Shown piece by piece: positions 1 to 9,190 of a stretch of 64,000 bases of DNA. Made by a program: the position numbers and the translations under genes. Within the stretch, counting starts at the first letter, position 1; each line of letters starts with the position of its first letter. This DNA comes from Bacteroidales bacterium. Lineage in GTDB: Bacteria; Bacteroidota; Bacteroidia; Bacteroidales; Tenuifilaceae. The DNA lies in NCBI GenBank assembly GCA_020636845.1, contig JACJXD010000010.1, forward strand, positions 1 through 64,000, in the 5' to 3' direction. The notes below the pieces were generated by a model, which made no database searches, was not told where the DNA came from, and worked only from the letters and a program-made list of their open reading frames with translations.

Positions 1-243
1 GCAAAGTTTAATATGGGTTCGATATTTGGTGCGTTTTTAATACTTCTTTTTGGTGCGAGGTTTTTGATAGAATACGTTAAAGAGCCGCAGGTAGAATTTG
101 AAAAGCACATGATGCTGAACATGGGACAATGGCTTAGCGTTCCGTTTATTTTAGCCGGAATAGTCTTTTTACTTTACTCAAAGTACTATTCAAAAGTTTT
201 TATTCCCGAGCCTGCTAAAAACAGCGTGAAGAAGAAAAAATAA
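1..243 (+). CDS. lgt: Prolipoprotein diacylglyceryl transferase, C-terminal fragment
   Basis: Open at the left window edge; reading frame 1 runs from base 1 to the TAA at 241-243, so only about the last 80 residues are present. The segment FLIEYVKEPQVEFE followed by LNMGQWLSVPFILAGI matches the end of Lgt, the inner-membrane enzyme that transfers a diacylglyceryl group from phosphatidylglycerol to the lipobox cysteine of prolipoproteins. The tail is lysine-rich (KKKK) and cytoplasmic by the positive-inside rule. lspA, the next enzyme in the lipoprotein pathway, lies at 8.4-9.1 kb in this window. The identity rests on the conserved C-terminal motif only. Confidence 0.88.
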   Translation, partial: AKFNMGSIFGAFLILLFGARFLIEYVKEPQVEFEKHMMLNMGQWLSVPFILAGIVFLLYSKYYSKVFIPEPAKNSVKKKK

Positions 244-382
244 CCAATTTTTAGCATACTGACCAATAATCGATTACAAAAATAATCGAACAAAATGCAG
301 TAAGAATTCGTATATCAACCTGTTTGGGAAATCGCTATGGAAAAATTGATAAAAATAACGTAAAAAATTATATCAACATATC

Positions 383-414
383 TTGATTTATAAATAATTA
401 TTTTCTTATTTTTG
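383..414 (+). promoter_or_regulatory. Bacteroidota-type promoter for the acyl-CoA synthetase gene
   Basis: A -7 element TATTTTTG (407-414) fits the Bacteroidota consensus TAnnTTTG, with a TTG at 383-385 at about the right -33 distance. Transcription would begin about 420, roughly 20 bases before the start codon at 443. Confidence 0.5.
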
Positions 415-442
415 TCGGTGGTGCATGGTAAATATTCATTAA

Positions 443-2098
443 ATGGTTGAATACAATTTTGTTAAAGATCTTATTGAAAGAAGCATTAAGGATCATTGGG
501 ACTTAAATGCCCTTTCGGATTACAAGGGTGGCACATACACCTATGGTGATGTTGCAAAAAAAATATTCTATTTACACCGCTTGTTTCAAGATTACGGTAT
601 AAACAAAGGAGATAAAATTGCCTTAGTTGGCCGTAACAACTCAAACTGGGGAATAATATACCTGGCAACAATAACATATGGCGCCGTAATTGTTCCTATC
701 CTTCCCGATTTTTCGGCATCGGAAACGCATAATATCCTAAACCATTCCGATTCACAAATTCTTTTTGTGGGCGATATGATGTGGGGTAAAATGAATGAAG
801 CCGAAATTCCAAACGTCAAAGTGATCATAAGCATTGCAAATTTTGATCCTTTGGTAATTAAAAATAAAGAGGCACATAAAAATTTTGAAGAGAGTTTGGG
901 TGAAATAGAAACTCTCGCTCAACAACTAACTCCTGATAAAATACAATATACTGAAGTTTCAAATGCAGAGTTGGGCGTTTTGAGTTACACCTCGGGAACT
1001 ACGGGATTTTCCAAAGGAGTAATGTTGACTATGAACAGTCTTGCCGCCAATATCGACTACGGTCGTAAAAATATTGGTTTGGTTGCGGGCGATAGTATTG
1101 TTTCGTTTTTACCGCTTGCCCATGCTTTTGGATGCGCATTCGAATTCCTTTTACCTTTTACGGTAGGTTGTCACGTTACATTCTTAACTAAAATACCTTC
1201 GCCAAATATTATTTTGGAGGCATTCGGAAAAATTAAACCGAGGTTGGTTTTAACGGTTCCTTTGATTATCGAAAAGATTTTCAAAAAACAACTTAAACCT
1301 AAGTTGAGTAAGCCGTTAATGCGAATTTTGTTGAATATTCCTTTAGTTAACCTAATTTTATATAGGACTATAAATAAAAAGTTATCCGAGGTTTTTGGTG
1401 GAAACTTTTTGGAAATAGTAATTGGAGGAGCTCCGCTGAATCCCGATATCGAAAGATTTTTCAAGAAAATACGATTCCGCTATGCCGTTGGCTATGGTAT
1501 GACCGAGTGTGGTCCATTAATTTCCTATGCTGGTTGGCGGGTAAATCGTATGAGTTCTTGTGGAAAAACCATTAATTACCTAGAACTTAAAATTGACTCG
1601 AAAGATCCGAAAGAAGAAGGCGAAATATTGGTTCGCGGTGAAAACGTAATGGTTGGATATTATAAGAATCCTGAAGATACCAGTAGAACATTGATAGACG
1701 GCTGGTTACATACTGGCGATGTTGGTATCATAGATCCTAAAGGCTTTTTATTTATAAAAGGTCGTAGCAAAAGCATGATTTTAGGTCCAAGTGGGCAGAA
1801 TATTTACCCGGAAGAAATAGAGGCTCGATTAAACAACTTACCAATTGTTCAAGAATCTGTGGTTGTTGAGCAAAAGGGCAGGCTTGTAGGTTTAATATTC
1901 CCCGATTTTGAATTGATAGAACGTCAGGGAATGAAAGTAGAAGAACTCGAACCTGTTTTAGAAACGTATCGTTCCGAGGTGAATATGAATTTACCGCAAT
2001 ATAGCCAAATAAGCAAGTTGATTGTTCACGCACAGGAGTTCGAAAAAACACCCAAACAAAGCATAAAGCGTTTTAAATATCAATATTCTGAAAATTAG
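443..2098 (+). CDS. Long-chain fatty-acid--CoA ligase (AMP-forming)
   Basis: A 551-residue member of the ANL (acyl/aryl-CoA ligase, AMP-forming) superfamily, which activates fatty acids to acyl-CoA through an acyl-adenylate. The phosphate loop YTSGTTGFSKG is at residues 182-192, the adenine/Mg motif GYGMTE at 350-355, and the HTGD motif at 423-426. The C-terminal catalytic lysine is within TPKQSIKRFK. Length is typical of FadD/long-chain ligases. The ATG at 443 is the first in frame after the promoter. It is monocistronic, with a terminator overlapping its stop. Chain-length specificity cannot be read from sequence; other ANL enzymes, such as acyl-ACP ligases, are possible. Confidence 0.88.
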   Translation: MVEYNFVKDLIERSIKDHWDLNALSDYKGGTYTYGDVAKKIFYLHRLFQDYGINKGDKIALVGRNNSNWGIIYLATITYGAVIVPILPDFSASETHNILNHSDSQILFVGDMMWGKMNEAEIPNVKVIISIANFDPLVIKNKEAHKNFEESLGEIETLAQQLTPDKIQYTEVSNAELGVLSYTSGTTGFSKGVMLTMNSLAANIDYGRKNIGLVAGDSIVSFLPLAHAFGCAFEFLLPFTVGCHVTFLTKIPSPNIILEAFGKIKPRLVLTVPLIIEKIFKKQLKPKLSKPLMRILLNIPLVNLILYRTINKKLSEVFGGNFLEIVIGGAPLNPDIERFFKKIRFRYAVGYGMTECGPLISYAGWRVNRMSSCGKTINYLELKIDSKDPKEEGEILVRGENVMVGYYKNPEDTSRTLIDGWLHTGDVGIIDPKGFLFIKGRSKSMILGPSGQNIYPEEIEARLNNLPIVQESVVVEQKGRLVGLIFPDFELIERQGMKVEELEPVLETYRSEVNMNLPQYSQISKLIVHAQEFEKTPKQSIKRFKYQYSEN

Positions 2099-2121
2099 CA
2101 AAGACAAGTCTTTGCTTTTTT
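2098..2121 (+). terminator. Rho-independent terminator after acyl-CoA ligase
   Basis: Arms GCAAAGA/TCTTTGC around CAAG, followed by six T residues; it starts on the last base of the stop codon. Confidence 0.8.
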
Positions 2122-2150
2122 CTACAAAAAATTTGAGATTACTTTTATTA

Positions 2151-2175
2151 GCCTATTTCTTTTACGGGGATAGGC
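2151..2175 (-). terminator. Possible terminator after the sensor kinase
   Basis: Inverted repeat GCCTAT/ATAGGC with a 13-base loop lies 25 bases past the minus-strand stop. The U-tract is poor, so this is a weak call. Confidence 0.35.
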
Positions 2176-2199
2176 TATTTGTTTGCCGTTAATTCGAAT

Positions 2200-3252
2200 C
2201 TATTTTGCCCGATCGAGAGTAAACGAGAATGTCGTTCCCTTATTAAGGCTGCTCGATACCGAAATATTTTGTTTATGTGCTTCAATAATGTGTTTTACAA
2301 TAGCCAAACCAAGGCCAGTACCGCCTTGCTCACGCGAACGACTTTTATCAACCCTGTAAAAACGTTCAAAAATTCGAGGAATGTTTTTCGAATCAATACC
2401 AATACCATTGTCGTTAATCTGAATGATTACGCGGGTTTCTGTTTCGGATAAGGAAACAATTGTACGACCTTCGTTTACGCCGTAAATAATGGAGTTTATA
2501 ACAAGGTTATGTACAACCTGATAAATTTTCTTTCTGTCGGCAAATACCCAAACACCTTGAGGGTAAGGTTTGTCGAATTTCAACGTTATTGCCTTGCTTC
2601 GGGCTCTTTGCTCAAGCGATTCAAACACTTCGTTTACTAATCCTACAAAATTAAACTTGATAGGTTCTAACTTCAACTCTCCAACTTCAAGTTTATTAAT
2701 GGCTTCCAGATCCTCAACTATGCTAATTAATCTATCGATACTTTTTTCGGTTCGTTCCAAAAACTTTCGGTTAATTGTAGGATCCTCAAGCCCTCCGTCC
2801 AACAGCGTTAGCACATATCCCTGAATATTGAAAATGGGCGTTTTAAGTTCGTGCGAAACATTTCCCACAAACTCCTTGCGGTAACGTTCCATCTCCTTTA
2901 GCCTGTCAATTTCCTTGGATTTACTTTGACTCCAAGTGGCAATATCCCTGCTCAAGTTTTCCAACAGTAGGCTGTCTTCCAACTCGTTTACAATATCCGA
3001 CGTGTTCGGTTCGTGTTGATATATTAATTTGTAAAGAGGTTTTATGCGTTGGGCTAAAATGTTGTTAATTACAATATATGCTCCTATAAACGTTACTGTA
3101 AAGACACCCAAAATAATGGATATTAAGGAAACAATATGCCAAACCGAATGTATTTCAAAGGCAATAAAAATAGCGATAAGAACAGCAGCGGCTGTTAGAG
3201 TTGCTATAATAGCCGATGCTTTACCGCTGGTAAGTTGCTTGGTTTTTGCCAT
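2200..3252 (-). CDS. Orphan membrane sensor histidine kinase (PhoR-like)
   Basis: A 350-residue kinase with two N-terminal membrane helices (about residues 14-32 and 39-64) and almost no periplasmic loop between them, so it probably senses within the membrane or cytoplasm. A linker leads to the HisKA box NVSHELKTP with phospho-acceptor H134, then the ATPase domain: N-box HNLVINS (248-254), G1 DNGIG (281-285), F-box near 295 and G2 GGTGLGLA (310-317). It starts five bases after riboflavin synthase and is probably co-transcribed with it. No response regulator lies next to it, which is unusual for a PhoR-type kinase; the partner must be elsewhere. Confidence 0.88.
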   Translation of the reverse strand: MAKTKQLTSGKASAIIATLTAAAVLIAIFIAFEIHSVWHIVSLISIILGVFTVTFIGAYIVINNILAQRIKPLYKLIYQHEPNTSDIVNELEDSLLLENLSRDIATWSQSKSKEIDRLKEMERYRKEFVGNVSHELKTPIFNIQGYVLTLLDGGLEDPTINRKFLERTEKSIDRLISIVEDLEAINKLEVGELKLEPIKFNFVGLVNEVFESLEQRARSKAITLKFDKPYPQGVWVFADRKKIYQVVHNLVINSIIYGVNEGRTIVSLSETETRVIIQINDNGIGIDSKNIPRIFERFYRVDKSRSREQGGTGLGLAIVKHIIEAHKQNISVSSSLNKGTTFSFTLDRAK

Positions 3253-3257
3253 TGAGT

Positions 3258-3878
3258 TTACTGGATAAGCTTGTTAATTTGTCCAGATTCTAAATATTGC
3301 TTTAGTATTCGGGTGATGTACTTTCCTACTATATCGAATTCTAAATTTACAACCGTTCCCTTTTTAATTTGATGAAAGTTGGTGTGTTCGTAGGTGTAAG
3401 GAATAATGGCAACCTGAAAACTGTTTTTACGGGAATTTACAACGGTTAGGCTAACTCCGTTTACCGAAATAGATCCTTTTTCTACGGTAATATTTCCTTT
3501 TGAAGCGTCGTATTCAAAGGTATAGTACCAGCTGCCATCGCTTTCTTCCACGTTTGTACAAACGGCAGTCTGATCCACATGTCCCTGCACCAAATGGCCG
3601 TCTAACAGACTATCGATTTTCATGCTACGTTCCACGTTAACCTTATCGCCAACCTTAAGCAAACCGAGATTCGACTTCTCCAAAGTTTCCTTGATGGCTG
3701 TAACCGTATATTTGTTTCCGTCCTTTTTTACAACGGTAAGGCACACGCCGTTATGGGAAACGCTTTGGTCTATTTTAAGACTGCCAACAAAGGTGCATTC
3801 AAGCGTGACATGAAGGTTTTCTAACTCTTTTTCCAGTGCAACAACGGTTGCGGGTTCTTCAACTATTCCAGAAAACAT
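3258..3878 (-). CDS. ribE: Riboflavin synthase, alpha subunit
   Basis: A 206-residue protein beginning with the diagnostic MFSGIVEE. The family consists of two homologous lumazine-binding barrels; the repeat is visible in DQSVSHNGVCLTVV (first half) and KGSISVNGVSLTVV (second half). It dismutates two 6,7-dimethyl-8-ribityllumazine molecules to riboflavin. No FMN-riboswitch core is visible upstream, so it is probably not controlled by FMN attenuation here. It appears to lead a two-gene transcript with the following sensor kinase. The symbol may also appear as ribC in some genomes. Confidence 0.95.
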   Translation of the reverse strand: MFSGIVEEPATVVALEKELENLHVTLECTFVGSLKIDQSVSHNGVCLTVVKKDGNKYTVTAIKETLEKSNLGLLKVGDKVNVERSMKIDSLLDGHLVQGHVDQTAVCTNVEESDGSWYYTFEYDASKGNITVEKGSISVNGVSLTVVNSRKNSFQVAIIPYTYEHTNFHQIKKGTVVNLEFDIVGKYITRILKQYLESGQINKLIQ

Positions 3879-4198
3879 AACTTTAATATTTTACGTTAAA
3901 CGCTACTTACTTGTAATTTTCACAAAGATATAAATCGAATGTCAAAATACTGCATAATGTCTGTTAAGATTAGATTAAAAACATTTCAATAACTGACTGA
4001 ATCTCTGACAATAATATTCATTTTTAGTACAAACATTTTGTTCCCTTTCAATACCTGTAAACAGATATTTCATTTTGTTAAGTTGTTAATAGACATATCG
4101 TAACGGGTATATATTTCCTTTTCAACGAAGTTTAACTTTATGCTGATTTTAACTGTTGCGTAAAATTGGCTAAATTTCGGAGTGAATGCCATTTAAAA
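3879..4198. other. Divergent intergenic region ribE / ispD
   Basis: About 320 bases, AT-rich. It holds the ribE promoter near 3923-3930 and presumably the ispD promoter, where TAAATTTC just before 4180 is a near match to the -7 consensus. No RNA gene, repeat or extra reading frame is convincing. Confidence 0.5.
3923..3930 (-). promoter_or_regulatory. -7 element of ribE promoter
   Basis: TATCTTTG on the minus strand, a full match to TAnnTTTG, 45 bases before the ribE start codon. Confidence 0.45.
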
Positions 4199-4882
4199 AT
4201 GGAAAATACAAATAAACGATATGCCATAATTGTGGCGGGAGGCGCCGGCATCCGAATGGGAACCGATAAACCCAAGCAGTTTATCGAGGTAAACGGCCTT
4301 CCTATTCTAATGTACACACTGCTTCGGTTTGATTCGTTGACTGCTAAGCCCGAAATTATTTTGGTTTTGCCGGAGCAGCACGTAAAATTTTGGAAAGAAC
4401 TCTGCCAAAATCACTCTTTTCAAGTGCCTCATACCATTGCATACGGCGGAAGCACCCGTTTTCAATCGGTAAAAAACGGATTAAATTTAGTTGAAAGTAG
4501 AAACTCGTTGGTAGCCATTCACGATGGTGTTCGCCCTCTTGTTTCTGTCAAGGTTATAGAAAGTTGTTATGCAATGGCTGCCGAAAAAGGTTCGGCAATA
4601 CCGGTTATTTCTCCGGTTGAGTCAATACGAATTTCGAAGGAAGGTAAAACAGAATCGTTTCCCCGCGAAAAGGTAATGCTGGTACAAACTCCGCAAACAT
4701 TCAAAACCGGGATTATTAAGGATTGTTACCAAATTCCTTACAGCCCGGATTTTACCGACGACGCATCGGTGGTAGAGGCTAATGGAATAGAAATATTTAC
4801 GGTTGAAGGTAATCGGGAGAATATAAAGGTTACAACACCTTCCGATTTAATTATGGCAGAAATCCTATTAAAGAAAATTTGA
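4199..4882 (+). CDS. ispD: 2-C-methyl-D-erythritol 4-phosphate cytidylyltransferase
   Basis: MEP-pathway enzyme that couples CTP to MEP, giving CDP-ME for isoprenoid synthesis. The N-terminal nucleotide-binding motif IIVAGGAGIRMGTDKPKQF is diagnostic; VAIHDGVRPLVS and the terminal PSDLIMAE are also family hallmarks. I place the start at the ATG at 4199 (MENTNKRY, 227 aa), because the frame further upstream opens only with a TTG at 4166 and adds residues the family lacks. The next gene follows after 22 bases and may be co-transcribed. Confidence 0.93.
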   Translation: MENTNKRYAIIVAGGAGIRMGTDKPKQFIEVNGLPILMYTLLRFDSLTAKPEIILVLPEQHVKFWKELCQNHSFQVPHTIAYGGSTRFQSVKNGLNLVESRNSLVAIHDGVRPLVSVKVIESCYAMAAEKGSAIPVISPVESIRISKEGKTESFPREKVMLVQTPQTFKTGIIKDCYQIPYSPDFTDDASVVEANGIEIFTVEGNRENIKVTTPSDLIMAEILLKKI

Positions 4883-4904
4883 ATACAAATAGAAAGGTAT
4901 AACT

Positions 4905-6077
4905 ATGAGTTACACACTGGTAGAAGTAAACAATAAGAAAACGGTTAAGGATTTTTTACATTTACCTGTTAAACTTTATGTCGATTATTCCAACTGGATT
5001 CGCCCTCTCGATAGCGATATTGAAAAAGTTTTTGACCCAAAACAAAATAAAAATTTTCGTCGTGGCGATGCAATCCGTTGGGTGCTTTATGAGGACAATA
5101 TGCCGATTGGTCGTATTGCCGCTTTTTTCGACAAAGACATTGCTAAAAATAGCGAACAACCCACGGGTGGAGTCGGCTTCTTTGAGTGTATAAACAGCAC
5201 GGACGCTAGTAAAATGATGTTCGACGCTGCTAAAAAGTGGTTAACGGAAAGGGGCATGGAAGCAATGGATGGCCCTATTAACTTTGGCGATCGCGACCAA
5301 TGGTGGGGGTTATTGGTAGAAGGAGATTTTCCGCCAAATTATGGCATGGATTATCATCTGCCATATTACCGAAAACTGTTTGAAAATTACGGTTTTAAGG
5401 TTTACTTTAATCAGTTTACTTACCATCGTTACGTAAATAGCAGCGACGTTGATCCGATTATTTGGGAAAAAGCCGAACGAATAGCCAAAAATCCATTGTA
5501 CAGGGTAACCAATATCTCCAAAAAGCGGCTTAAACAATTTGCCGAAGATTTTCGGACAATATATAACAATGCCTGGGGACGATACAGCGGAGTGAAAAAA
5601 ATTACGCAGGTTCATGCCATGGCATTAATGAAAACGTTAAAACCCATTATCGATCCCGATTTAATGTACTTTGCCTACTACGATAACGAACCCATCGGTT
5701 TTTTTATAATGGTTCCCGATTTAAATCAAATAGTAAAAAAGTTGAACGGCAAATTTAACTTGATTGCCAAACTTAAATTTCTTTACCTGTTAAAAATTAA
5801 AAAGGTTTGCACAAAGGCGATTGGCTTGATTTTTGGAATTGTCCCAAGACATCAGGGAAAAGGTGTAGAGGGTGCATTGGTGAACGAATTTGCAAAAAGA
5901 GCGCTGAGCCCCGGATTTAGATATACCGAATTGGAATTAAACTGGATTGGCGATTTTAATCCAACCATGCGCAGAATTGCTGAACAAATAGGAGCAAAGG
6001 TTCGTAAAACTCATATTACGTTCAGGTGCATGTTCGATCCAACTCGCGAAGTTACACCACCCCGTAAGGTAAGTTAG
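4905..6077 (+). CDS. GNAT-fold acetyltransferase-like protein, function unknown
   Basis: A 390-residue cytoplasmic protein of a type conserved in Bacteroidota. The C-terminal third (about 270-375) resembles a GNAT N-acetyltransferase core, with FGIVPRHQGKGVEGALVNEF similar to the acetyl-CoA-binding motif A (Q/R-x-x-G-x-G/A). The N-terminal part (GDAIRWVLYEDNMPIGRIAAF) looks like a second, degenerate GNAT half, so the whole may be a duplicated fold. It has no signal peptide or membrane segment. Its place between ispD and a secreted protein does not reveal a substrate. Confidence 0.65.
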   Translation: MSYTLVEVNNKKTVKDFLHLPVKLYVDYSNWIRPLDSDIEKVFDPKQNKNFRRGDAIRWVLYEDNMPIGRIAAFFDKDIAKNSEQPTGGVGFFECINSTDASKMMFDAAKKWLTERGMEAMDGPINFGDRDQWWGLLVEGDFPPNYGMDYHLPYYRKLFENYGFKVYFNQFTYHRYVNSSDVDPIIWEKAERIAKNPLYRVTNISKKRLKQFAEDFRTIYNNAWGRYSGVKKITQVHAMALMKTLKPIIDPDLMYFAYYDNEPIGFFIMVPDLNQIVKKLNGKFNLIAKLKFLYLLKIKKVCTKAIGLIFGIVPRHQGKGVEGALVNEFAKRALSPGFRYTELELNWIGDFNPTMRRIAEQIGAKVRKTHITFRCMFDPTREVTPPRKVS

Positions 6078-6110
6078 TTTTAAATTCGTATTGATTTAAG
6101 GATTTTAAAA

Positions 6111-8354
6111 ATGCGTTACAAGTTTCTGTTTGCTGTCGCTTTTGCTTGTGCATCCACAGTTACATTTGCCCAGCGCGATATTGAGCCTCGTTTAATTATA
6201 AGCGATACTTCGAACTATAATTTTACCGGTGAATGGCAATATCTTTCAACCGATATTTTTTTGTTCAATGCCAATAAGTTTAGCGAGTTAATTAACGAGT
6301 TGGACTTCGGTAAGCCCGAACGGAAGTTGTTTCATCGTAAACGTAACGCATTGGAAGATGAACAGTTGGAGTACCTTTTCATTACTGCCAGCCTTAAAAA
6401 CGTAAAATTCTTTGGCGATAAGGATATTACCTATCCCCTATATAATTTCCAAATTTCGCGCGATAAGGATAATAAGTACCAAACATTTGTTAGCGATAAT
6501 ATCGACCATGTACGAATAATAGATAACCTGCCACTTTACACTGCAAAGGATTACATAGATGCCGAAATTAATGTTCGGGCAATAACCAATAACGACAGGG
6601 ACATGGTGTTGGGAATGGTTGCAACACAACTTAAAAATTTATCTAAAATACTTACGCCAACCGAAGCGGTAATGGGTATAATTGGGGAATTTGGAAATTT
6701 TTTGGAATCCAGTACACGTAAAAAAGAGTACAAGTTTAGTTCTACCATTCGACTTTTCGAACAGAAAAACTTCGACACAAGGGTACACTCCATTAAACTG
6801 TATGCCTTAACAACAGCCAACAGCAAGCCCATAGAGATAAATACCGCTCCCGTCCGGGCTTTTTTGGATACCGTGAAACAGGGAAAGGTCTCGCGCGCCG
6901 AGTTAAGTGGACTAATCGGTTTTAAGGATTATCCGGTAATTGTAGTGGTAAACTATAAATCCCTTTACCAAATGGAGCCGGTTAGCGGCGACGAGGTAAC
7001 CTTTGCCAACATCGAAAAACGAAAGTTAAACGTGGAAAACGATTATCGCTCCGGGCTTATTAATGCTGAAACTTATCGTCAGGAAAAAGACTTTATATCG
7101 TTTTTAACCGTGTTTGCCAACTTCAAAAATCACCTTGATGTTTACAATCTGAATTTCCGAACGGGAAATACCGATGCCGTTTCTTCCACGTTGTTTCTGG
7201 TTATGCAGTATTACAGGCAACTCGTTAAAACGTATAACGAAATAAAATTCAAGTATAAGAGCAATACAACGTATTCGTCGGTTTTCGAAGGAGAGTACGA
7301 ATCTATACTTGGTTTTGCCGCGTTGTATCTCGACAACGATTTCAACTTAAAAGCAACTAAAGAACTGGTAAATACTCTATTGTCCTTAGAAAAATCGCCG
7401 GAAGTGCCAACGGAAAAACTGGAGCAAACCATTTCGACGTTGAGGTTTTCCGATTACTTTAAGCCGGAGTTTATGCAGCAAAACCTCGAAGGACAATTGA
7501 TCAAGAGCCACATTCAACGGTTGGAGAATCAACTGCTAAAGGCCACTTTTCAACCTGAAATAGAAAAGGTAAGCAACGAAAAGGCAACGCCTCAAAATGC
7601 AAAGGCTGAGGATAAACTTATGTCGATGGCTAAAAACACAGCATGTGTGCTTTGCAGAACCAAGGCAATGGATGCCATTGGGGCTTTCAATAAGCGTATT
7701 GATGAGTACAGAAGAAGTATAGAGGAAAAACGTCACGATAGCATAGTAAATGCCATTCAACCATGGATATTTCAAAGCCTGGAATCCATTCACAAGGTAA
7801 AAAGTTCTTTTTGCACTGTCTTTCCTGATTCTAGTGCCGAAAGCGCCGTTTATATAATGAATAAAATTTCCGAAGCCGAACGGGATGTTAATAATACCGG
7901 CGATTTTACCAAAGTAGATATAAAAGGGAAAGATCTATCGGTTATTCAAGCGTTAAACGAGAAACTTTTAGATTATAAAAGCAAAGTGGACGAAACGCTT
8001 AAACTAATTTGCAGTCTTAAACCGGCGCTATGTAATCTGCAAAATACCGAAAGCAACACTGCTTCGGAACTTTTTACCATATCGGATTCCACCGTAAAAC
8101 AGAATAACATCTTTATTGCAATTTTCGACAATCAGTTAAACTCATTGGAAGTTCAGTGTAAATCGGATTCTGCAAGCACAAACGAAAAGGAGTTGGAAAC
8201 TGTTCAAAAAATGCAACAACGCCTAAAAACGGCTGTTTCGGTTTTGCAAAACGGCAAAATTCCAAAATCTGATTACCAAAAAATTGAAAACGAAATTAAC
8301 GAGTTGGTTTCCGAAATTAGCAACCGGCTAAGTTTGTTGTCGGGACTACGTTAA
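6111..8354 (+). CDS. Large secreted protein of unknown function
   Basis: A 747-residue protein with a clear signal peptide (MRYKFLFAVAFACASTVTFAQ, cleavage near residue 21) and no lipobox, so it is exported to the periplasm or beyond. The rest is hydrophilic and mainly helical in appearance, without membrane spans; the C-terminal third (about 590-747) is heptad-like. Four cysteines fall in a short stretch (ACVLC at about 510, then SFCTV and LICSLKPALC further on), possibly disulfide-bonded. I recognise no domain. It follows the GNAT-like gene by 33 bases and may share its transcript. Confidence 0.75.
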   Translation: MRYKFLFAVAFACASTVTFAQRDIEPRLIISDTSNYNFTGEWQYLSTDIFLFNANKFSELINELDFGKPERKLFHRKRNALEDEQLEYLFITASLKNVKFFGDKDITYPLYNFQISRDKDNKYQTFVSDNIDHVRIIDNLPLYTAKDYIDAEINVRAITNNDRDMVLGMVATQLKNLSKILTPTEAVMGIIGEFGNFLESSTRKKEYKFSSTIRLFEQKNFDTRVHSIKLYALTTANSKPIEINTAPVRAFLDTVKQGKVSRAELSGLIGFKDYPVIVVVNYKSLYQMEPVSGDEVTFANIEKRKLNVENDYRSGLINAETYRQEKDFISFLTVFANFKNHLDVYNLNFRTGNTDAVSSTLFLVMQYYRQLVKTYNEIKFKYKSNTTYSSVFEGEYESILGFAALYLDNDFNLKATKELVNTLLSLEKSPEVPTEKLEQTISTLRFSDYFKPEFMQQNLEGQLIKSHIQRLENQLLKATFQPEIEKVSNEKATPQNAKAEDKLMSMAKNTACVLCRTKAMDAIGAFNKRIDEYRRSIEEKRHDSIVNAIQPWIFQSLESIHKVKSSFCTVFPDSSAESAVYIMNKISEAERDVNNTGDFTKVDIKGKDLSVIQALNEKLLDYKSKVDETLKLICSLKPALCNLQNTESNTASELFTISDSTVKQNNIFIAIFDNQLNSLEVQCKSDSASTNEKELETVQKMQQRLKTAVSVLQNGKIPKSDYQKIENEINELVSEISNRLSLLSGLR

Positions 8355-8443
8355 TGCAAGAACTCGTTTTGCAACTTGATATCATATTACTGTTATCTTA
8401 AGCAAAACTGCGAGAGTTGTTTAATCTGGAATAATAAAAACGG

Positions 8444-9109
8444 CTATTCTGTTTTGAGCGTTTTCTTATCGAAAATGTCGTGACGGTGAAAAAGTAACAG
8501 GTAAATAACACCCGTGGTAATCGACGAATCGGCTATGTTGAAAATAGGTCTAAAGAAAACAATATGCTCGCCACCCCAAATTGGGAACCAACTTGGCAAA
8601 ACGGTATCAATTATCGGGAAGTAAAGCATATCGACAACACAGCCTTTTAGAAATCCGGCATAACCCTGAAAGTTGAGTTGAGATATTCCGTAGTACGAAA
8701 TCCATTCGTTTATTTGAGAATTGTAAATTGTTCCCGTATCGAACAAAAAGCCGTATATGGCGCTATCGATAATATTCCCGAAAGCTCCAGCCATAATAAG
8801 CGACAAACCAACAACAACACCCCATTTGGCCCCTTTATCTATTAGTTTTAGCATATACCATCCAATGGCGGTAATGGCAGCAATTCTAAAAAGACTTAAA
8901 AAGATTTTACCCCAAATACCCCAAAACTTCATGCCAAAAGCCATTCCGGGATTTTCGGTAAAATGAAGAATAAACCAATTGCCCAAAACGTTTATTTCCT
9001 GTCCAATGGCCATGTTGGTTTTAACCCAAATTTTCAGCGTTTGGTCTATTGCCAAAACAAGCAATATAATAATTAGCGAAAGTTGTTTTTTCGAAATTCG
9101 CATACCCAT
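8444..9109 (-). CDS. lspA: Lipoprotein signal peptidase (signal peptidase II)
   Basis: Inner-membrane aspartyl protease that removes the signal peptide from diacylglyceryl-modified prolipoproteins. Four hydrophobic segments are visible, and both catalytic aspartate motifs are present: GNIIDSAIYG and FNIADSSITTG. The 221-residue length exceeds that of proteobacterial LspA because of an extracytoplasmic insertion (about residues 120-180) typical of Bacteroidota. Two start codons, at 9109 and 9103, are possible. It is downstream of ileS and the DksA-like gene, echoing the ileS-lspA linkage seen in many bacteria, but a strong terminator separates it from the DksA-like gene. Confidence 0.94.
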   Translation of the reverse strand: MGMRISKKQLSLIIILLVLAIDQTLKIWVKTNMAIGQEINVLGNWFILHFTENPGMAFGMKFWGIWGKIFLSLFRIAAITAIGWYMLKLIDKGAKWGVVVGLSLIMAGAFGNIIDSAIYGFLFDTGTIYNSQINEWISYYGISQLNFQGYAGFLKGCVVDMLYFPIIDTVLPSWFPIWGGEHIVFFRPIFNIADSSITTGVIYLLLFHRHDIFDKKTLKTE

Positions 9110-9132
9110 TCAGTTTAGTGGAGGCAAATCTA

Positions 9133-9169
9133 TAAAAAAAACGGAAGCGGCTTTTTATCCACCTCCGTT
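9133..9169 (-). terminator. Strong terminator between the DksA-like gene and lspA
   Basis: On the minus strand AACGGAGGTGG pairs with CCGCTTCCGTT (11 pairs, two of them G-U) around an eight-base loop, followed by a run of eight T residues. It ends the ileS-dksA-like transcript or attenuates read-through into lspA. Confidence 0.8.
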
Positions 9170-9190
9170 AATATTGGTAAATTATCAAAA

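Noticed and set aside
592..834. Reverse-strand open frame inside the acyl-CoA ligase gene
   Set aside because: Frame shadow of a well-supported gene; no promoter, no homology and poor composition.
2179..2451. Plus-strand frame over the end of the sensor kinase
   Set aside because: Overlaps conserved kinase motifs on the other strand; sequence has no protein-like features.
3879..4165. FMN riboswitch upstream of ribE
   Set aside because: None of the conserved RFN elements could be found on the minus strand.
8363..8410. GTTTTGC/GCAAAAC repeat between the secreted protein and lspA as a terminator
   Set aside because: Loop of about 30 bases and no T-run.
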